From Psococerastis gibbosa (lineage: Eukaryota; Arthropoda; Insecta; Psocodea; Psocidae), in contig OZ020484.1 of the NCBI GenBank assembly GCA_963971405.1, positions 19,158,001 through 19,222,000 on the forward strand: a stretch of 64,000 nt of DNA, given 5' to 3'. Made by a program: the position numbers and the translations under genes. The notes below the pieces were generated by a model, which saw only the letters and a program-made list of their open reading frames with translations, ran no database searches and was not told the DNA's origin. This document shows, in pieces, positions 14,300-24,665 of the stretch; position 1 is the stretch's first letter, and every line of letters starts with the position of its first letter.

Positions 14300-15755
14300 T
14301 ATTCTTGGAGAAGTCGTATGAAAAGCTCAGCATTTCAGAATTTCGTCCCAAGTTTACGATTACGAACGCGAAAGCTGCATAAGGATTGAATGGGATTTGG
14401 GCCGGGGCGGGGGTAGTGGGGGCTCGCGCCAGACGCAGAGACACCATCTGGCAAGTATGCCAGCCAGCCCACACCTGACGCTACCTTTTCCACTGTGGCT
14501 CATGCTTATTTTTAAACCGAATTACTATGGTTACATCAATTACACCCTCGCTCAATAAAACGGCCGACCACCGCTCGAATTTACATTTTCGGGTTAACTG
14601 CATTAGAAATGGTTGAAGTCCATTTTTTTTTATTATTGTTATTGCCTTTTATGGCCATAGTCTAGTTCATTGATATTTTCGAACATTAAATTTTGTTTCC
14701 GCATTAACTTTGGCCGATGAAATACCGGTGTCCTTGATGTCAACCCACACGAGCTCCAGCAACCGTGGACAAGCTGAGACATGCTTACCACTGACACAAT
14801 GAATCTAGCCGTAAGCGTGACTTGACCAACTTCGGTTACGAGTATTGACATGGAACTATTATAATGTGCTTTTTGACCCATTAGGTCGTGGCCCGTGATA
14901 TTAATGAATCTGAAACCCTTATTTCATTAGTTTTATGTTGTTTTATGTATAGTAGATACATAGATATAAGTTATTTACGTACAGTGCTAGATATCATTGA
15001 GGCACTTAATGATTATACTTTTTGTAGACTTTATTAAAGCTTCTGTTATTAGAAAACCCATAACAGCTTATAGTGAACAATGTATTTAATAAGTTATTAC
15101 ACTATTATAAGTACAATAGTAGCGTGCATTTAAACATGTAACTTTTGTGTACCCAATGGTATGCTCCTGATAGTGCTGTTTAAAAATGATACTGTGTCAA
15201 ATTGGCACACGCAATGGTTCTGCGTGATGAATGGAAAATATAAACATAATTATCACATATTGTATAGCATACTTAAAAAATATAATTTGAGCATGTAAGA
15301 AATAGCGTTTTAATTGGCTATAGTTATAAAATGAATGTTGTACTTACATAGAGTCCAGAAATTATGTTTTAACACAACCGTATGTACAATTATCAATAAA
15401 GCAGGTGTGTTGTTTGTCGTTCAATAAAGATAAATCATTCATAACTTTTTGCTCATTATCATAATGCACTAATGCAGCAATTAAAATTACACCTAGATAA
15501 ACTATCAGTTTTTCAGTTAATATGCAATTCATGCTGCATTTACAGCCTGACAGTACGATAACACTACATGCAGTAAATGCTCCTGCAAATAGAATTTGAC
15601 CCCGTCAGCAATGAGAAAAAAAACACAATAACCATTACTCCATTTTGTTTATTTTTATTGAAAACTGTTAGGTGGGAGTCCAAATCGCCTCTAGCTATCA
15701 ACCTCTTGTCGGAGCAAAGGTCTGAGGCGACGTTGAATTCTGCTGCCAACCAAAC
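14300..15755. other. Left flank of the large transposon
   Basis: AT-rich, no recognised gene. 15564-15810 is open in two frames, but the ORFs show no family features. Confidence 0.5.
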
Positions 15756-15789
15756 TAGTCCAGTCAAATTGTACATTAAAAATGGGTCG

Positions 15790-16278
15790 TGCATGCAAAA
15801 GGTCATGTAGTTCTAATTTTTTAGTATGTTGTTAGGATCACAACCATTAGTAAAAAACCAAGTTTGCCCCCCTTAAAAAGTTGTGCGACCAGCGTAATGG
15901 CCGAAAAACTTCGAAATTTTCGGACATTTTTTGGTTTTTGGTTAAAATCTCCCAGAGTATGCGTTGGACCGAAAAAACCCCTATATGCAGTATTAAACTG
16001 CATTTAATTATCTACCATTTGAAACCAAAACCATATCCGTAGGGCAATTACTTTAGAAAATACATCATTTCGGAAACAGGCAAAATTTTCGGACATGTGG
16101 AAAATTTTCGGTTTTGCATTGTTTTTCTTCAAATAACGTCAAAAATACTCATCACACAAGAAGTTAATCTGTACTAATGTAAAGGTACTTTAATAAGCTT
16201 TCTTTTGAGCCCAGATGGACACCTACAGCCCTATTCGTACTAATAAATTTCAGATAATCAGCGGAAACAGTGTAATGC
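15790..16278 (+). repeat. Left terminal inverted repeat of the long-TIR transposon
   Basis: This is the inverted copy of 21212-21702. It is AT-rich and has several AAATTTTCGG-type motifs, two of them followed by ACAT. It holds three TTYGAA-type hexamers (TTCGAA 15910-15915, TTTGAA 16018-16023, TTCAAA 16128-16133). Inner end is the GCGGAAACAGTGTAATGC stretch. Any element promoter would lie in this arm or in the 380 bp between it and the ORF. Confidence 0.9.
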
Positions 16279-16657
16279 AAACTGTTTCTTTCCCTTGCTC
16301 CTGCAGGTCTGCTCTAACTATAGAAGCTCCTCCTCCCGCATTCCGATCCCGTGATTCACACTATCAGCAGCACTCAATGCCTTTACCTTTTGGGTTTTCA
16401 TAAGTGTTAATGTAAAATGAATTAAGACATAATACATAATTCATTGGAAATTCAGCCTTATTATGACTGAGTTAACAGAATGAACAATGAATTACTATAG
16501 CACTTACACTCTTGTTTACCTTACGACAGCAGTTCCACCTTAGCGACTAAGTCTAATGAAGAAACGTCAGCATTTCTATGCCAAGTATAATAATGCAATA
16601 CTTTACTCAGTTTGTTCGTGTTGTGCAACGTGCAAGTAGTGAAAAACAATCAGTGGA

Positions 16658-19600
16658 ATGTCTATTCCTGCGGGAGTTTGTTTTATTTGCCGGAGGTCTC
16701 TCGATGAAGGCCCTATTGCAATCGTAAAAAAACGGGGTGTTCAATCATTCATTGAAGCGAGTGTGAAGCGTGGTCTCACGGATATTCAAACTTTACTTCA
16801 AGGGCTCCATGAAGTCACAGTTCATGAGGCGTGCAGAAAGAGGTATGCAACCGAAAAAAATGTTGATATTTCAGTTCGTCGACGAGAACGGGATTCTGCT
16901 CCACAAGCATGCAGATCTTCAAGAGCATCAAGTGCAGTCCATTTCAACTTGCAAAATATTTGTTTTTTGTGTGGTGAAGATATCACTGATGATTTTATCA
17001 AGCTTCAACAGAAATTGCCCTATTCACGAAGGAATATTATCCATACTGTTGAGCAGCTGGGCGTCAGAAAAACAGTGCTGGATGCAGCCCAACGCCGTGG
17101 TGATGAATGGGGGAGAAGTATAGAAATGCGCCTTCGTGCAAGTGAAGACGACTTGGTAGCTGCTGACGCAAGATATCACAGTCTATGTTATAAAAAGCTA
17201 TTTTCCATGCCGTCAATAACTGGAAAGAAGAGGGGGCATCGCCCAGCCAATGATATAGAAGAAGCAATGGAGGGTATATACGAATATCTGTTGGAAAACA
17301 GTGATGAATGCCAGTTCTCGTTAGATGATCTCTTAAAACTATGTGAAGGTGGTTACGTTCCTGACTCACGCACTGCAAAATCTCGCCTTATCAAACGTTT
17401 TGGCGATGACATCGTTATATCTGAGGCTGGCGCTAACAAGGGAGCAGTAGTCTGTTTCAAACACACGGGTCACAAAATTTTGTACGATAATTGGTATACT
17501 GCAAAACAGATTGATAAGCAACAAGAGCGATTGAGGGTGGTAAAGGCAGCGGCAGAGATAATATTAGAAGACATTCGCTCTCAAGTTTACGACACAAGTG
17601 ACTATCCTCCATCCGATGAGTTTTTAAATAATCTTGATTCAGTTATCCCAGAGTCTGTGACTCTATTTTATGAAACAATTGTCCTAAAAAACAAGCGTGG
17701 TCTACAGGAATCATGGAAGAAGAAGTGTGTGTCATTTTCCCACGCTCTCATATCAGCTGTACGACCGCGATCTTTTGTGTCTCCTCTACTGATCGGTGTT
17801 GGGACCTACTTTTACAGAAAATTTGGTTCCAAGCATCTTGTGAACATGTGCTCCGCACTAGGGTTCTCCTGCTCTTATAATGATGTCGTGCAGCTTGAAA
17901 GTTCTGCAATATTGCGGCCTGAATCGTTACCATCCATCGAGGCAGGAGCTTTTGTGCAATTTGTTTTCGACAATGCAGATGTAAACGTAAACACTCTGGA
18001 CGGGGAAAATACATTCCATGAAATGGGGGGCATTATGTGCGTAACGCCTTACACTGCTGTATTGCGGGACAAAAACATCCCACGCTTAAAGAAATATGTT
18101 CCCGCTGACAAAGTTACCTCTCAAAGTGACATAGAAATAAAACATTGCAATATAAGGAAAAATTCAGGGTTATCAACAATCGTGGTAAATGACCTAGAGG
18201 GAATTTATAAAGTGGACGGGGAAATATTGCCTTCAGCCTCAGACCTGTTTTGGTTGTTTGGAAAGTGGAGAAAACCTCTAAGTATGTCAGGATGGAATGG
18301 GTTTATGGAGCAAGTGACTGAAAAACTTGACTTTTCACGCTCCAAAATCCTTTTCCTTCCATTCATTCGAGCCCCCCCTACGGACTACGATACGGTATTC
18401 ACTTCACTCATTGAAGCAAGTAGGCGAAGTAAAGCATGTTCTCAGAAATTCACCTTTGTTACTTTCGATCAGCCGCTATTCATGAAAGCAAGAGACATTG
18501 TTCAAAGTGGTCAACATCCGGAGCTAAGTTGTGTGATTGTGAGACTTGGTGGTTTCCACCTCCTTATGTCCTTCATGGGTTGCATCGGTTCGATAATGGC
18601 TGGTAGTGGATTGAAGGAGTTACTGACGACTATATACGCAGATCATAGTGTTGATAAAATGCTAAATGGCCATGCATATTCACGAGCAGTCCGAGCACAC
18701 ATTTTGACAAACCTTACATTGGCTGGCATTGTTTTGGATGAAGTGCATCTGACTGCTGAGGAGATCAACGAAATTGAAAACTTGTTGTGGATCAGTGAGA
18801 GGTCTCACATCATATCTGCAAAGGAAACTGAAATATTTCAAATCCTCAACGCAAAGTTCAAAAGTGCATTGGATAAAATTGAAAAAAACGGCCCAACCTC
18901 GCAGTTATGGGTCCAATACTTTAGGATGACTACTCTCCTTAAACTATTTATCCAGGCAGAACGGATGGGTGATTGGGACCTTCACTTGTATAGCGTCCAT
19001 TTAATTATGCCTTTCTTTCATTCAGCTGGACATTATTTGTACGCAAAGAGCACCCATCTGTACCTACAGGACATGATGGCATTAGAAAAAGTGATGGATA
19101 AATCTGAATATGATATGTTCACAAATGGGTATTTTACTATCCGCCGATCAGACAAGTTTTGGTCTGGGCTATGGTCAGATTTAACAATTGAACAGAAGTT
19201 GATGAGGTCAATGAAGAGTTGCGGTGGATTAACCCAAGGGCGTGGAATCTCCAGCAGCGTGTTGGCAAGATGGACTGTAGGCATGGTATCCATGGTAAAT
19301 ATATGCGAGGAATTAGAGAGTTTCTGTCGCATTTCCTGTCCTACTGGAGAGCAGCATGTGGATATGAGACCTGCTCGCATCATCCGAGATAATAACGATG
19401 CTAAGAAACTTAGTAGTTGGTTCGCTCTTCACCCTCCATTCCCCACTACTGACAGGTTGCTGTCTCTCAGTAGTGGTTTAGTGGGAGGTCCAAACATTAA
19501 TTGTCACATGGCCCAACAGCTTGGGACTGCTGGAGTTAAGCTCATAATTGGGAAAACGTTTGACTGCGTAGCGTTCAAAAGGAAAAACAAAGTAGCCACG

Positions 19601-21106
19601 CTAGCATCGACAACCTGTTCTGTTAAAGTTAACGACAAGAGACTAGTCATTGATCCACTTTCAATTTTTCAGCGTTTGTGTATAACAAAGCAGTCAGAAA
19701 AGGATTTAGAAGAGCATTTCAAGTATGAATTAGCCCCTTTCCCAACGTCCTTGTTTAATGAACAGGGGATGCGAAAAGGGACAAAATCCACATTCTATTC
19801 TGCCTTCACTCCTCTCTCGAGTCGCACGAAAATAGATGCCAATACCTACGTCGTTTTAGATGGTGGACATTTGTTACACAAAGTGGTGTGGCGACGTAAA
19901 ACGTCAGTAGCAGACGTTGTCTCGGCCTACACTACCTACGTCAAAAATAACTTTGGAAAGAACGTCTCAATCGTTTTTGATGGCTACCCTGAAGACGCCA
20001 CTAAAAGAAACACGAAAACAGCTGAGCGACTCCGTCGCTATTCTGTTCAGACAAGTTATGAATTATCGTTTGAGGAATCCACTGTAATTCAAATCCCTCA
20101 AGATAAAGTGTTGGGTAATGAGAAGAATAAGCGTCGTCTGATAGCACTTCTATGTAGCGTCTTTGAGCAGCAAGGAATAGAGGTGGCGGTTGCACAGGAA
20201 GACGCCGACCGAGAGATCATTGTCACGGCATTATCAAAAAGCCCTTCAAGCGAAAGAGTGGTCATTGTAGGAGAAGACGTGGACCTACTTGTCCTGCTGA
20301 ATGGTTTATGTACTGGAGAGACAAACGTATACCTTCAAAAAAGTGACAATAGTGAAGAAGGCTTCTGTCACTATTCCACGACTTCCTACAACTTTCGAAG
20401 TTCCCGTCTTTCTCCACAGACGGTATTATTTACCCACGCTTTCACAGGGTGTGACACTACCTCAGCACCGTTTGCCATGGGAAAAAACAAATTTGCTAAT
20501 ATATTGGACCAAAAACTAGCTGAAATGACTGATGTCTTTCTACAATCCCAGTCCACCAAAGACGATGTGAAATTAGCCGGCATCAAGTGCTTCGTGGCTC
20601 TGTACGGGGGTGATATAGAAGCTGACATATTGAATCATCTTCGGTATAAGATATTCATCACCTCCGGTAACATTAACCTTGCGCGTCTACCTCCAACTGA
20701 GGATACTGCTGGGCTTCACGCTCTCAGGTGTTATTATCAAGTGCAGAAGTGGTTGGGGACAGACCTAAATCCAAAGGATTGGGGGTGGAAGTTAGACCAC
20801 CATGGGCTTGCCCCAATTACCACAACTATGGATCCCGCTCCTCTCTTGCTCCTCCGGAAAATATCCTGCAAGTGTAAGAAGGGGTGCAGTGGTAGATGCA
20901 GCTGCCGTAAAACTGGACTTAAATGCTCCGTTCTGTGTCAAAACTGCGGTGGCAAATCATGCACCAATGCTACTACAATTGACCTTAACGATTCAGACGA
21001 CGAGGAAGAAGATATGACATCCTCAATAGATGTAGGCAGCACTGATGGGACTCCTATTGTTGGGAACTCTCATGAACCGGGCCCGTCAAAAATGAAGAAA
21101 ATGTGA
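16658..21106 (+). CDS. Transposon-encoded protein: Cys/His clusters, FEN1/XPG-like PIN nuclease, CXC domain
   Basis: Uninterrupted 1482-aa ORF. Seen in order: a CxxC...HxxxC cluster (C8, C11, H56, C59); a second (C102, C105, H174, C177); a central region with FDNADVN (D438, D441) followed by a TFHEMGG segment, and a GGFHLLMSF block near residue 631. From about 1065 comes a PIN/FEN1-like nuclease: VVLDGGH (D1068), VFDGYP (D1108), EDADREI (E1181, D1182, D1184), GEDVDLL (E1206, D1207, D1209) and FTGCDTT (D1266) followed by a glycine/lysine segment resembling the FEN1 helix-two-turn-helix. These acidic residues fit the metal-binding set of that superfamily. Residues 1404 to about 1440 are a Cys-rich CKCKKGCSGRCSCRK block like the tesmin/TSO1 CXC DNA-binding domain. 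I recall similar FDN, GGFH and GCDTTS motifs in many unnamed repetitive invertebrate proteins. Likely role: transposase, or a nuclease accessory to one. The start is the first ATG of the frame; the C8/C11 cluster begins 8 residues later. Confidence 0.85.
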   Translation: MSIPAGVCFICRRSLDEGPIAIVKKRGVQSFIEASVKRGLTDIQTLLQGLHEVTVHEACRKRYATEKNVDISVRRRERDSAPQACRSSRASSAVHFNLQNICFLCGEDITDDFIKLQQKLPYSRRNIIHTVEQLGVRKTVLDAAQRRGDEWGRSIEMRLRASEDDLVAADARYHSLCYKKLFSMPSITGKKRGHRPANDIEEAMEGIYEYLLENSDECQFSLDDLLKLCEGGYVPDSRTAKSRLIKRFGDDIVISEAGANKGAVVCFKHTGHKILYDNWYTAKQIDKQQERLRVVKAAAEIILEDIRSQVYDTSDYPPSDEFLNNLDSVIPESVTLFYETIVLKNKRGLQESWKKKCVSFSHALISAVRPRSFVSPLLIGVGTYFYRKFGSKHLVNMCSALGFSCSYNDVVQLESSAILRPESLPSIEAGAFVQFVFDNADVNVNTLDGENTFHEMGGIMCVTPYTAVLRDKNIPRLKKYVPADKVTSQSDIEIKHCNIRKNSGLSTIVVNDLEGIYKVDGEILPSASDLFWLFGKWRKPLSMSGWNGFMEQVTEKLDFSRSKILFLPFIRAPPTDYDTVFTSLIEASRRSKACSQKFTFVTFDQPLFMKARDIVQSGQHPELSCVIVRLGGFHLLMSFMGCIGSIMAGSGLKELLTTIYADHSVDKMLNGHAYSRAVRAHILTNLTLAGIVLDEVHLTAEEINEIENLLWISERSHIISAKETEIFQILNAKFKSALDKIEKNGPTSQLWVQYFRMTTLLKLFIQAERMGDWDLHLYSVHLIMPFFHSAGHYLYAKSTHLYLQDMMALEKVMDKSEYDMFTNGYFTIRRSDKFWSGLWSDLTIEQKLMRSMKSCGGLTQGRGISSSVLARWTVGMVSMVNICEELESFCRISCPTGEQHVDMRPARIIRDNNDAKKLSSWFALHPPFPTTDRLLSLSSGLVGGPNINCHMAQQLGTAGVKLIIGKTFDCVAFKRKNKVATLASTTCSVKVNDKRLVIDPLSIFQRLCITKQSEKDLEEHFKYELAPFPTSLFNEQGMRKGTKSTFYSAFTPLSSRTKIDANTYVVLDGGHLLHKVVWRRKTSVADVVSAYTTYVKNNFGKNVSIVFDGYPEDATKRNTKTAERLRRYSVQTSYELSFEESTVIQIPQDKVLGNEKNKRRLIALLCSVFEQQGIEVAVAQEDADREIIVTALSKSPSSERVVIVGEDVDLLVLLNGLCTGETNVYLQKSDNSEEGFCHYSTTSYNFRSSRLSPQTVLFTHAFTGCDTTSAPFAMGKNKFANILDQKLAEMTDVFLQSQSTKDDVKLAGIKCFVALYGGDIEADILNHLRYKIFITSGNINLARLPPTEDTAGLHALRCYYQVQKWLGTDLNPKDWGWKLDHHGLAPITTTMDPAPLLLLRKISCKCKKGCSGRCSCRKTGLKCSVLCQNCGGKSCTNATTIDLNDSDDEEEDMTSSIDVGSTDGTPIVGNSHEPGPSKMKKM

Positions 21107-21211
21107 ATGTAAAAAAAAATTTGTTCAAGTACATTTAAAATATATAGGCCTACATAAGTAAAGTAATATTGTTTGTCTACTGCTATTTCTGGACGTGTAG
21201 TATCAAAATTC

Positions 21212-21702
21212 GCATTACACAGTTTCCGCTGATTATCTGAAATTTATTAGTACGAATAGGGCTATAGGTGTCTATCTCGTCTCAAATGAAAGCTTATTAA
21301 AGTATCTTTAAATTTGTATGAAGTAACTTTCTTGTGGAATGAGTATTTTTGACGTTATTTGAAGAAAAACAATGCAAAACCGAAAATTTTCCACATGTCC
21401 GAAAATTTTGCCTGTTTCCGAAATGCTGTATTTTCTAAAGTAATTGCCCTACGGATTTGGTTTTGGTTTCAAATGGTAGATAATTAAATGCAGTTTAATA
21501 CTACATATAGGGGTTCTTTCGGTCCAACGCATATTTAGGGAGATTTTAACCAAAAACCAAAAAATGTCCGAAAATTTCGAAGTTTTTCGGCCATTACGCT
21601 GGTCGCACAACTTTTTAAGGGGGGCAAACTTGGTTTTTTACTAATGGTTGTGATCCTAACAACATACTAAAAAATTAGAACTACATGACCTTTTGCAAGC
21701 AC
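21212..21702 (-). repeat. Right terminal inverted repeat of the long-TIR transposon
   Basis: Reverse complement of the left arm, with scattered substitutions and small indels. The hexamers recur at mirrored places (TTTGAA 21358-21363, TTCAAA 21468-21473, TTCGAA 21577-21582). It begins 105 bp after the ORF stop, so the transcript probably ends in or just before it. Confidence 0.9.
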
Positions 21703-22106
21703 TGATGTCTTATTTGACTGGACTAAACCGTTCACCCGAACATCCACGGCGTACATTGCCACTGTCTCTTCTTGTCTTAGAAGGCTCATTTTGCTCTTAC
21801 TTCTACGGCGAAGCGAAACACTGCCCGTTCCAGAGTATATTGCTGTCTGCATCAAAACAAAACTGATGCTAAACATTAAATATGCAAAATGCTGTACTAC
21901 AATAAATTAGGTGTTAATCGTTTTAACTATCAATAATAACGTAATATATCTGCACTGTATGTGCACGACGCAATTACTCACATGCGTCTGATAAGATAAA
22001 GCAGCAGACTGCACTACTTGACGAAGTTTAAATAATTAGATTTGCAGCTACATAAAATATTTCTGTATGGGTACTCGTATATACCGTCTAAGCAATGAGT
22101 GACGAG

Positions 22107-22385
22107 CAGGGACGGATCTACGGGGGGGGGGGGGGGTGGGGGGCTGTATGCCCCCATTAGGTTCCTCAAAATGCGTAAAACCCCACTATTTCAGTCTTAT
22201 TTTTCACGAATTTTCTCCCGGGGGAGACCCCCGGGCCTTCCTTGTGCTCGATTGTATTAATTACCTATAATATAGAACCCTTATTGCTCTGAAAATGCGT
22301 AAAACCCCTATATTTCAGCCCTATTTTAAAAAAAATCTTATTTAATCTTAGCCCCCTCCTTGGTCTCATTCTAGATCCGCGCCTG
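22107..22385 (+). mobile_element. hAT-like MITE, family D (CAGGCGCGGATCTA ends)
   Basis: Ends CAGGGACGGATCTA and TAGATCCGCGCCTG. Flanks GTGACGAG / GTTACGAG are an 8-bp TSD with one change. Internal AAAATGCGTAAAACCCC occurs twice. Confidence 0.88.
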
Positions 22386-23148
22386 GTTACGAGTATATGT
22401 ACAGTGCAGCTCCAACTATCCGAAATCTGATAATTTAATTTTTGTCATAAACGGGTCTAATTTAGACGGAAAAGGTATTTTTGAAGCTCCATTTCGACAA
22501 TTTTATTCAATTTTAAAAAATTATAATCTATGAAGCAACCCTGTGCCGGCCTGTGGCAGTGTAGATGTATGAAGGCTATATGTGCGCCCGCATTCACCGT
22601 AAACATAGCTTAGTAAGTTAGAAAAAATATTAAGTGCATGACGAAACTTAGCGTGTATAATCGCACATAATCGCGAGACACATGCATCACTATGCTCCTA
22701 ATTTTTCCATCCCAGGGTTTGGAGCTGAAAAAATGCTCATACCAATAGGCAATGCTAACATAAAAATTGAATTTACAAATGGGGAGGCACATCAGACAAG
22801 TTGACGCTGCTGACACACCAGGTAAAGGCGGCAGGCAGCACGTGGCCGCTGCAGGGTGCAGATGTAAATAAAGCAGCACCCCTTCAGTGCCAGCAGCAGG
22901 GGGCTTGATTGCCTACCTCAATCAACCACTAGATTTCTTCACAATCGACCTTGAAACACCCTCGGAACCCCACAGCTATATTTTGTAGACGCATCAGCAG
23001 ATATAGTAGGGGCTACACTTTCTTTCCCGCATTTTTCATTCCGTATTTAAATCATTGAAATTATATTGTCATACCACTCGTTCTTTTTGCGTTTTTAAAT
23101 TAGGTAAATAAATTGGCTCTTAATTTCATAATGAATCAATAGATATAG

Positions 23149-23705
23149 GCCGTGGTCGTTCTGAAAGCGTACATCCAAACGTTTCGTCAACATCTGCGGT
23201 CGACATCTTCAGTGGAACAATGGCGGATCCAGGGGGGGGGTCATGACCCCCTTAAATGAGTAAATTCATAGTAAATTTATACGATACCTAGTTAAAAAAA
23301 AATTGAATAAAACTCAACTTTTCAACCAAAAAAATTACCTTTTCAACTTACAAAAACTTGTGACCCCCCCCCCCCCTAAATTTTCGGCTGGATCCGCCCT
23401 TGCAGTGGATATGCGTAGACTTTTAAGATTGTATCTCGGAGGCTCAGCAGCAACTGTTTTGCTGTTTTGTAGCAACAGCAGATGTTGACGAATGACGAAT
23501 CAGTATCATAGATGACAAGCCGTGGTAGTTTTGAAAGCGTATATCCAAACGTTTCGTCAACATCTGCGGTCGACATCTTCAGTGCAACTGCGTAGACTTC
23601 TAAGATTGTTTCTCGGAGAGCAGCAACTGTTTAGCTGTTTTGTAGCAACAGCTGATATTGACGAAACGTTTGGATGTAAGTTTTCAGAACGACCACGGCC
23701 TATCA
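23149..23705 (+). repeat. Two tandem palindromic repeat units
   Basis: Unit 1 begins at 23149 and unit 2 at 23519, both with CCGTGGT.GTT.TGAAAGCG and CAAACGTTTCGTCAACATCT. Each ends in the inverse words (AACAGC.GAT.TTGACGAA). Unit 1 carries the nested family C MITE at 23218-23402; unit 2 does not. Confidence 0.8.
23218..23402 (+). mobile_element. hAT-like MITE, family C (CAATGGCGGATCCA ends)
   Basis: Ends CAATGGCGGATCC and GGATCCGCCCTTG; G run near the left end, C run near the right. Flanks CAGTGGAA / CAGTGGAT differ at one base, fitting an 8-bp TSD. The neighbouring tandem copy at 23519 shows the site without the insertion. Confidence 0.9.
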
Positions 23706-24039
23706 TCCCGGATTCTATTGATTCATCACGTACAGTAACAGTGAAAGCCTGTGTAATTTTATCATTTCATAATGTCTCCACTCTAAAAGTAGCCCCCAGC
23801 AGAATGGCGGGAGGGTCAGTGAATTGGGCCGTGCAGGTGCAGGCAGCACCTGTCGATAACGGCTGTACTGGCCGCTGCCTTCAACTATACCAAGTTATGT
23901 CATTTGCTTGTATACGATTAGCATTAGACCCCACTGCCTATCTGGTAGCTCTCGATTAATAAATAATTCTCAGTCGTTCGACCAACCTAACTTATATAGT
24001 AGATAATGCACCGTAACTATTTTTCTACATTACTTTTTG

Positions 24040-24457
24040 CAGGGACGCCGAGTTTTAAAAATTCTGGGGGGGGGGGGGGCAAGAATTCGGTACTCTGGAA
24101 AGTATTAGGAAAATGCATTGGTAAATGGTTACTTAAAATAACTATAATGCAGAAAGCATTGACCGACGTACACTCGCTCTTTCTATAAAATTATTTACTA
24201 AAGCCTTTACATCAAAAACCATTCGAAAGTTGGCTATACGAACAAAAATGGCGCGAAAAAGTTTCTTTAAGTTGGTGCGTTGCAAATGCCAAATTATGAG
24301 ATTTATTTTTATCTTAATGTTTGAAATATTAAGGGAGACAAATATATAAACTGCACTAAGGGTTCTTTGCTTCTGGGGGGGGGGGGGGGCGCTGCCCCCC
24401 AGAAACTAGTCTGCCGGGGCAAGATGGACCGTGCCCCCCCCCAAGTCGGCGTCCCTG
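24040..24457 (+). mobile_element. hAT-like MITE with perfect 8-bp TSD
   Basis: Ends CAGGGACGCCGA and TCGGCGTCCCTG are inverted repeats. ACTTTTTG is present immediately outside both (24032-24039 and 24458-24465). An 8-bp duplication and CAGGG-type ends are hallmarks of hAT elements. Contains two long G runs and no ORF. Confidence 0.9.
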
Positions 24458-24665
24458 ACTTTTTGCACCTCTATGAGGGGAGGGGGCAGCGTCCCGCTAG
24501 AGTGAGGACAGCTATCCCATAACTGGCGATGCCCATATCGACTATCGAGGGGCCGAATTGGGCAGACTGGTTTTGCAGAAGTCTAGATACTGTACGTGCT
24601 GTACGTACGCATAACATCAATACACGGCCCTTAAGAGCAAATGGAATCCGGCATTTACCGTTTTT

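Larger units (their letters stand above)
15790..21702 (+). mobile_element. Long-TIR DNA transposon encoding a FEN1-like nuclease/CXC protein
   Basis: A 5.9-kb segment is bounded by inverted repeats of about 490 bp (15790-16278 and 21212-21702) that align over their whole length with only scattered differences. Between them lies one intact ORF of 1482 codons, starting 380 bp inside the left repeat and stopping 105 bp before the right one. Nothing else is encoded. This is the architecture of an autonomous cut-and-paste element. The intact ORF and similar arms suggest fairly recent activity. A further 14-bp inverted match lies just outside (15756-15769 and 21712-21725), so the true ends may be slightly further out. 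I could not find a convincing target-site duplication. The protein does not look like a classical hAT, Tc1/mariner, piggyBac, PIF/Harbinger or P-element transposase. Superfamily is unassigned. Confidence 0.85.

Noticed and set aside
15564..15810. 80- and 77-codon ORFs on both strands beside the left transposon end
   Set aside because: Run into the inverted repeat and show no family features; the counterpart at the right end is in a different frame, so no shared coding past is supported.
17064..20628. ORFs on other frames inside the transposon gene
   Set aside because: Shadows of the 1482-codon frame.
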